From the NCBI GenBank assembly GCA_051748565.1, contig JBNJHN010000005.1:1-61765 (forward strand): DNA of 61,765 nucleotides, written 5' to 3'. The notes below the pieces were generated by a model that did no database searches, had not been told where the DNA came from, and was given only the letters and a program-made list of their open reading frames with translations. Position numbers and translations under genes: made by a program. The stretch comes from SKPH01 sp051748565. GTDB lineage: Bacteria; Bacillota; Dethiobacteria; DTU022. The first letter of the stretch is position 1. The number at the start of each line of letters is the position of its first letter. Positions 60,956 through 61,765 of this stretch are shown here, piece by piece.

Positions 60956-61765
60956 TTGGACGAAGGCGCAGCAACGGTTAAATCTGAAAAAAGGTCGGTT
61001 GTTGAGTCTGCCTTTAAAGAAATTCGCAAGCGTGATGGTCGGGTAGTGCCATTTGATCCCGAAAAGATCACTGACGCAATTTTTAAGGCGGCCAGGGCGG
61101 TTGGTGGAAGCGATCGCGGTATTGCTGAAAACCTGACCGGCCAGGTGATTAGAAGCCTGGAAGAGAAGGCCATGGACGGGGTTATTCCGTCGGTTGAAGA
61201 AGTTCAGGATGCCGTGGAAATTGCCTTGATCGAAAACGGCCATGCCCGTACTGCCAAAGCTTATATTCTTTACAGGGACCGACGCACTCGTATTCGTGAA
61301 GGAAAATCAGAACTAATGGATGTGGTCAAAGATATCCTGGTTGAAACCAGCCGTGAAAATGCCAATGTAAGCAATTCTCCTTCGGCCAAGATGTTGCAGA
61401 TAGCCACAGCAGCCAGCAAACAATATTATTTAACCAACCTGCTGCCTGAAGAATATGCCCGTGCCCACGACGAAGGGGCAATGCACATTCACGATCTCGA
61501 CTATTACAGCAAAACTTTGAACTGCTTGCAGATCGATCTTACCACCCTTTACCGGAATGGTTTTAATACGGGCTACGGTTTTATCCGTCCCCCAAAAAGG
61601 ATTGCTTCGGCGGCCGCGCAGGCAGCTATTATTCTGCAGAGCAACCAGAATGATATGTTTGGAGGCCAGAGCTTTCCTCACTTCGACCGCAGTATGGGAG
61701 AGGTGATCCGCAGCCTGAAAGTGAAACCGGATTACGAAGAGATCTACCAGGCCATGGAAGGGCTG
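60956..61765 (+). CDS. nrdD: Anaerobic (class III) ribonucleoside-triphosphate reductase NrdD (5' part)
   Basis: Open from a TTG eight bases after AAGGGGG to the window edge: 270 codons, C-terminus missing. An N-terminal ATP-cone (about 20-115; IRKRDGRVVPFDPEKI, AYILYRDRRTRIREG) is followed by the start of the glycyl-radical barrel: HDEGAMHIHDLDYYSKTLNC near 173-192, NTGYGFIRPPKRI, and QSNQNDMFGGQSFPHFDR. This is NrdD rather than NrdJ. The enzyme makes dNTPs without oxygen, fitting an anaerobe. The glycyl-radical site and zinc site would lie beyond the edge, as would the activase NrdG. Confidence 0.93.
   Translation, partial: MDEGAATVKSEKRSVVESAFKEIRKRDGRVVPFDPEKITDAIFKAARAVGGSDRGIAENLTGQVIRSLEEKAMDGVIPSVEEVQDAVEIALIENGHARTAKAYILYRDRRTRIREGKSELMDVVKDILVETSRENANVSNSPSAKMLQIATAASKQYYLTNLLPEEYARAHDEGAMHIHDLDYYSKTLNCLQIDLTTLYRNGFNTGYGFIRPPKRIASAAAQAAIILQSNQNDMFGGQSFPHFDRSMGEVIRSLKVKPDYEEIYQAMEGL

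Noticed and set aside
1..61765. CRISPR arrays, insertion sequences, prophage and rRNA
   Set aside because: No regularly spaced repeats, transposase, integrase, phage structural gene or rRNA segment was seen on either strand.

Overview
The window is a stretch of bacterial chromosome with moderate G+C, almost fully coding, with strong Shine-Dalgarno sites and many TTG or GTG starts. Gene content and order point to an anaerobic member of the Bacillota, most likely class Clostridia. The evidence is MurT/GatD, YmfF/YmfH, MraZ plus a Gram-positive division-and-cell-wall (dcw) cluster, secDF-recJ-relA-dtd-hisS-aspS order, a 6S RNA just after aspS, FtsL/DivIB-type division proteins, class III ribonucleotide reductase with NrdR, and an NADH-linked iron-sulfur formate dehydrogenase. 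No phage, insertion sequence or CRISPR array is seen. Finer taxonomy cannot be settled from this sequence alone.

Layout. 1-818 (minus): a 2-hydroxyacyl-CoA dehydratase-type subunit, cut by the window edge. 1070-2903: long-form hisG and a membrane-anchored parvulin foldase. 2956-7763 (minus): gatD-murT (lipid II amidation), a CBS-pair protein, a ferredoxin/ASKHA reductive activator and tRNA-Arg(CCG). 8045-11993: the M16 pair ymfF-ymfH, then a bifunctional FBP aldolase/phosphatase. 12157-16958: a fused class III aminotransferase/acyl-ACP-reductase-like enzyme behind a promoter with tandem palindromes, then proS and 5-formyl-THF cyclo-ligase. 16982-18511: divergent tetR and a metallophosphoesterase. 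18606-24428: a formate dehydrogenase operon (NuoE-like, small Cys-rich protein, NuoF-like, FdhA, FdhD). 24472-25350 (minus): a P-loop/Asp23 fusion.

25451-33573 is amino-acid biosynthesis: aroA, hisD-hisB-hisA-hisI-hisJ, ogt, aroC, aroB. 33597-41457 holds secD-secF-lapA-recJ, then relA and dtd. 41530-44613 is one open frame that encodes a complete histidyl-tRNA synthetase followed by a complete aspartyl-tRNA synthetase. It is followed by 6S RNA and mgtE. 46473-60179 is the dcw cluster from mraZ to ftsZ, lacking murC and murE. The window closes with nrdR under a textbook NrdR box and the start of nrdD, cut by the edge.

Most unusual: the HisRS-AspRS fusion, whose linker still looks like an old intergenic region; the aminotransferase-acyl reductase fusion with its own operator-like repeats; a formate dehydrogenase alpha subunit lacking its C-terminal cofactor domain, with an unrecognised Cys-rich mini-protein inside its operon; and the P-loop/Asp23 fusion. 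Regulatory signals readable by eye include MraZ boxes, NrdR boxes, several sigma-A promoters and several terminators.
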